From contig NZ_JANIKD010000015.1 in assembly GCF_024580955.1 (NCBI RefSeq), positions 1 through 59,915 of the forward strand: a DNA stretch of 59,915 nt. The letters are read 5' to 3'. This DNA comes from Corynebacterium sp. 122RC1 (GTDB lineage Bacteria; Actinomycetota; Actinomycetes; Mycobacteriales; Mycobacteriaceae). Shown here piece by piece: positions 57,758 through 59,915 of this stretch. Made by a program: the position numbers and the translations under genes. Position 1 is the stretch's first letter, and each line of letters opens with the position of its first letter. The notes beneath the pieces are model-generated. The model did not search any database, was not told where the DNA came from, and worked only from the letters and a program-made list of their open reading frames with translations.

Positions 57758-59915
57758 ATGATTCAAACCTCCAAGAGGTTCCTAAAGCGGGCGCTCGCTG
57801 CGACTGCTGCCGGGGCTCTTGCTCTCGGCGTGGCGCCTCAAGCGGCTAACGCCGAGACAATTGAGCCTGGTCAGTCGGGAAGCGTGTATAGCTCCCCAAT
57901 GGTCAATTGGACCTCGATCGGCATCCCTCGCCAACAGACCGACGGCTCAATGGTGGCAGAAGGCTCAGGTTTCACGAACCGTCAAACTGTGACCAACGCA
58001 GAAGGCGTCCCAGTTGCAACTGGTACCGGTGCAAAATTTGCATACAACTACCAAAATGTAGAGCTGACCATTGAGTCTGAATGGCAAACTGCAAGTACCT
58101 CGGCATCGCCTACCGCTCTTCAGGTAAACATGGCGGAGGGCTACTACGACTCATACAAGGACAACTGCCTTTCCGCTGGTGGATACGCCGCTGGTCAGGT
58201 TGTGACGTGTGATGCGAAGCGTCTTGTCACCTATACCTTCTCCGAGCCAGTGTGGTTCCCGAAGTTCGCTAACATCTACACAACCTCTGGTCTGCGTGAC
58301 GCTCAGAACAACATCGAGCTGGTTCAGTTCGAAGAGATGAAGGTTGTTTCCATCAACGATGGCACCAAAGACCGCTCTTCATCTGAATACAATGGTGGCG
58401 ACCTTCCCTTCTACCCCACCTACCGTACTGGGGGTTACTCTGAATGGTTTACGGACGGTGTAGACGCTCAGGGCAACTACATCAATACCCTCGACCTCAA
58501 AAAGTATGCGCCTGATGCGACCGGCTTCAACCGCTACACCGGTACTGGCGCAGCTCCGGGTAGCAATGAAAATGCAAGTGCGTTCCCTCAGTTCGGTGTT
58601 CCTGGCTTCGTCAAGTCCATTACCTTGGAATACACCCCGAAGATCCTCGTGAACGACCCAACCGTTGTTGACGAATGGAATGCAGGCGTAACCCGTACCG
58701 TCGGTAATGCTGGAGCTGAGATCACCCTTCCTCTGAAGGACCTCCTCGACTGGAACACCGAAGGCTCTGATCCGCGCCAGTTCCGCTACGGCGCATATCT
58801 TCCACGTACGGACTACACCGTTCTCAAGGACTTCACTGAATCGGACGGCGTGACCTCTGTGACGGAGCCCGCTGCCCCAGGTAGTGAGGTTTACTTTAAT
58901 GTTTCTGTAGCAAACACCGGCACCATGAACTCATGGGGCTACGTTGCTCTCGACGACATGCCTGATGAACTCGATCCTGACACCGTGGAACTCGTTCGCG
59001 TTGAGTCCACGCAGGGTGACCAAGCAACCAACACCTATGTTGGCACTGAGGGTGGCAAATATGCTTTGGCAACCGCAGGCACCAAGGTTGAGGTTGTTGA
59101 TGGCACCTTCCGCGTATTCCGCGTTGGTGCAGACTACCAGATCACCGGTGGTAACGCCCCAGTGTCCGGCACACCTGACTACGATAACGGCACGAACATT
59201 GGACGCGTTTCGCCAAAGGATCCAACAAACACAACCAAACTTCCAACCGGTGGCTTGGATGCTGGAGCGAAAGACACCTACGTTTTCAAGGCAAAGCTCA
59301 AGAACCTTGCGGATCTGAAGGCTCTTGGAACTGGCCTGTGTGACCCTAACGCAGACGTCGTTAACAAGATCACTGCCTACGACTCCGTTGTGAACCCAAA
59401 CGATGCCGCAACGGATGATGCGAACCTTGTTGTATGCCCTGAACCGGCACCAGATTTCGAATTCGATAAGAGCACGGACTTCACGGCTGCTGGCGCGGAG
59501 GTAGGCGACACCGTTACTTACACCTTCAAGGTGACGAACACCGGCAACATGGATCTCTCCTCCTTCGAGATCACCGACCCATTGCCAGGTCTCTCCGAGA
59601 TCAGCTACCCAGCAGACCGCAGCCTCGCCGTTGGTGAAAGCAAGGAAGCAACCGCAACTTACGTTCTGACCCAGGCAGACTTCGACGCTGGCCAGGTTCT
59701 AAACGTTGCTAAGGCATCGGTAGTACCATTTGATCCAACCCCAGAAGATTCGACTGACGACGTACCGCCTCCGGCACCAAAGACCGATGAAGTTGAGATC
59801 CCGCTCACAGAGGATCCAACCCCACCAACCCCAGGCCTGCCGATCATCCCGATTCCAATTCCGATTCCAGGCCCAGGTAGCCAGTCCGGCTCAAACCCAA
59901 ACCCAACCCCAACCC
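57758..59915 (+). CDS. Large secreted surface protein with DUF11-like repeat, 3' end outside window
   Basis: At least 719 residues; the frame stays open to the window edge. ATG 57758 has GAAAGGG 7 bases upstream. A signal peptide MIQTSKRFLKRALAATAAGA...APQAANA is predicted to be cleaved near residue 32. Residues about 33-560 form a strand-rich, N/T/D-rich domain with three Cys pairs. A DUF11/DUF7507-type repeat lies at about 580-660 (YTFKVTNTGNMDLSSFEITD, LTQADFDAGQVLNVAKA). A proline-rich spacer follows (PIIPIPIPIPGPG...). An LPxTG or C-terminal anchor is expected beyond the edge, but unseen. G+C is lower and codon use differs from neighbours, suggesting transfer or fast evolution. Confidence 0.87.
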   Translation, partial: MIQTSKRFLKRALAATAAGALALGVAPQAANAETIEPGQSGSVYSSPMVNWTSIGIPRQQTDGSMVAEGSGFTNRQTVTNAEGVPVATGTGAKFAYNYQNVELTIESEWQTASTSASPTALQVNMAEGYYDSYKDNCLSAGGYAAGQVVTCDAKRLVTYTFSEPVWFPKFANIYTTSGLRDAQNNIELVQFEEMKVVSINDGTKDRSSSEYNGGDLPFYPTYRTGGYSEWFTDGVDAQGNYINTLDLKKYAPDATGFNRYTGTGAAPGSNENASAFPQFGVPGFVKSITLEYTPKILVNDPTVVDEWNAGVTRTVGNAGAEITLPLKDLLDWNTEGSDPRQFRYGAYLPRTDYTVLKDFTESDGVTSVTEPAAPGSEVYFNVSVANTGTMNSWGYVALDDMPDELDPDTVELVRVESTQGDQATNTYVGTEGGKYALATAGTKVEVVDGTFRVFRVGADYQITGGNAPVSGTPDYDNGTNIGRVSPKDPTNTTKLPTGGLDAGAKDTYVFKAKLKNLADLKALGTGLCDPNADVVNKITAYDSVVNPNDAATDDANLVVCPEPAPDFEFDKSTDFTAAGAEVGDTVTYTFKVTNTGNMDLSSFEITDPLPGLSEISYPADRSLAVGESKEATATYVLTQADFDAGQVLNVAKASVVPFDPTPEDSTDDVPPPAPKTDEVEIPLTEDPTPPTPGLPIIPIPIPIPGPGSQSGSNPNPTPT

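Overview
The window is a stretch of high-G+C actinobacterial chromosome, almost certainly Corynebacterium. The main evidence is the arabinogalactan locus (Emb, AftA, DprE1, DprE2, GlfT1, Wzm/Wzt and a GtrA protein), which is specific to mycolate-containing Actinobacteria. A single emb gene and an actinobacterial inositol-1-phosphate synthase agree with this. Four perfect copies of the ParB-binding parS 16-mer lie in the first 17 kb and none lie in the remaining 43 kb. This places the window in the origin-proximal domain, with oriC probably to the left.

Region 1 (1-5.2 kb) looks partly accessory. It holds the right end of an IS3-family element, a Sir2 deacetylase, a tandem 23-bp repeat directly in front of a DUF4143 ATPase, AMP nucleosidase and a PhzF-like protein. 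Region 2 (5.2-16.6 kb) is transport and redox: a dicarboxylate/amino-acid symporter, a five-gene ferric-siderophore import operon ending in a siderophore-interacting flavoprotein, a four-gene polar amino-acid ABC transporter and a flavin monooxygenase. parS sites sit between these units, and three of the four are embedded in terminator-like hairpins. Region 3 (16.7-40 kb) is a mosaic of mostly single genes: ino1, lipoprotein and lipase genes, nitroreductase, HAD, gamma-carbonic-anhydrase-like protein, a ROK regulator, a GNAT-LOG fusion, a DUF885 peptidase, an OhrR/DUF1304 divergent pair, exporters, HrpB, a DNA alkylation repair pair (AlkB, Tag), an LMW phosphatase, and SDR, S4, VOC, esterase and M13 peptidase genes.

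Region 4 (40-57.1 kb) is the cell-wall arabinogalactan locus. dprE1-dprE2-aftA-emb plus a downstream lipoprotein run on the minus strand. GtrA is on the plus strand, and glfT1, wzt and wzm are on the minus strand. Wzt/Wzm and GlfT1 build and export the lipid-linked galactan. DprE1/DprE2 make decaprenyl-phosphoryl-arabinose. AftA and Emb add arabinofuranose outside the membrane. An island of about 1.5 kb between dprE1 and the GtrA side encodes two unannotated micro-peptides (39 and 31 residues), each with a strong Shine-Dalgarno sequence and its own terminator. They are separated by a symmetrical array of three direct and three inverted TTCGAAAGG motifs. This is the most novel-looking system in the window.

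Region 5 (57.2 kb to the end) has tRNA-Ser(TGA), a long leader, and the first 719 codons of a large secreted, proline-rich surface protein with a DUF11-like repeat and visibly lower G+C. It runs off the window. All coordinates include stop codons. Functions are assigned from motifs read by eye; no database search was run.
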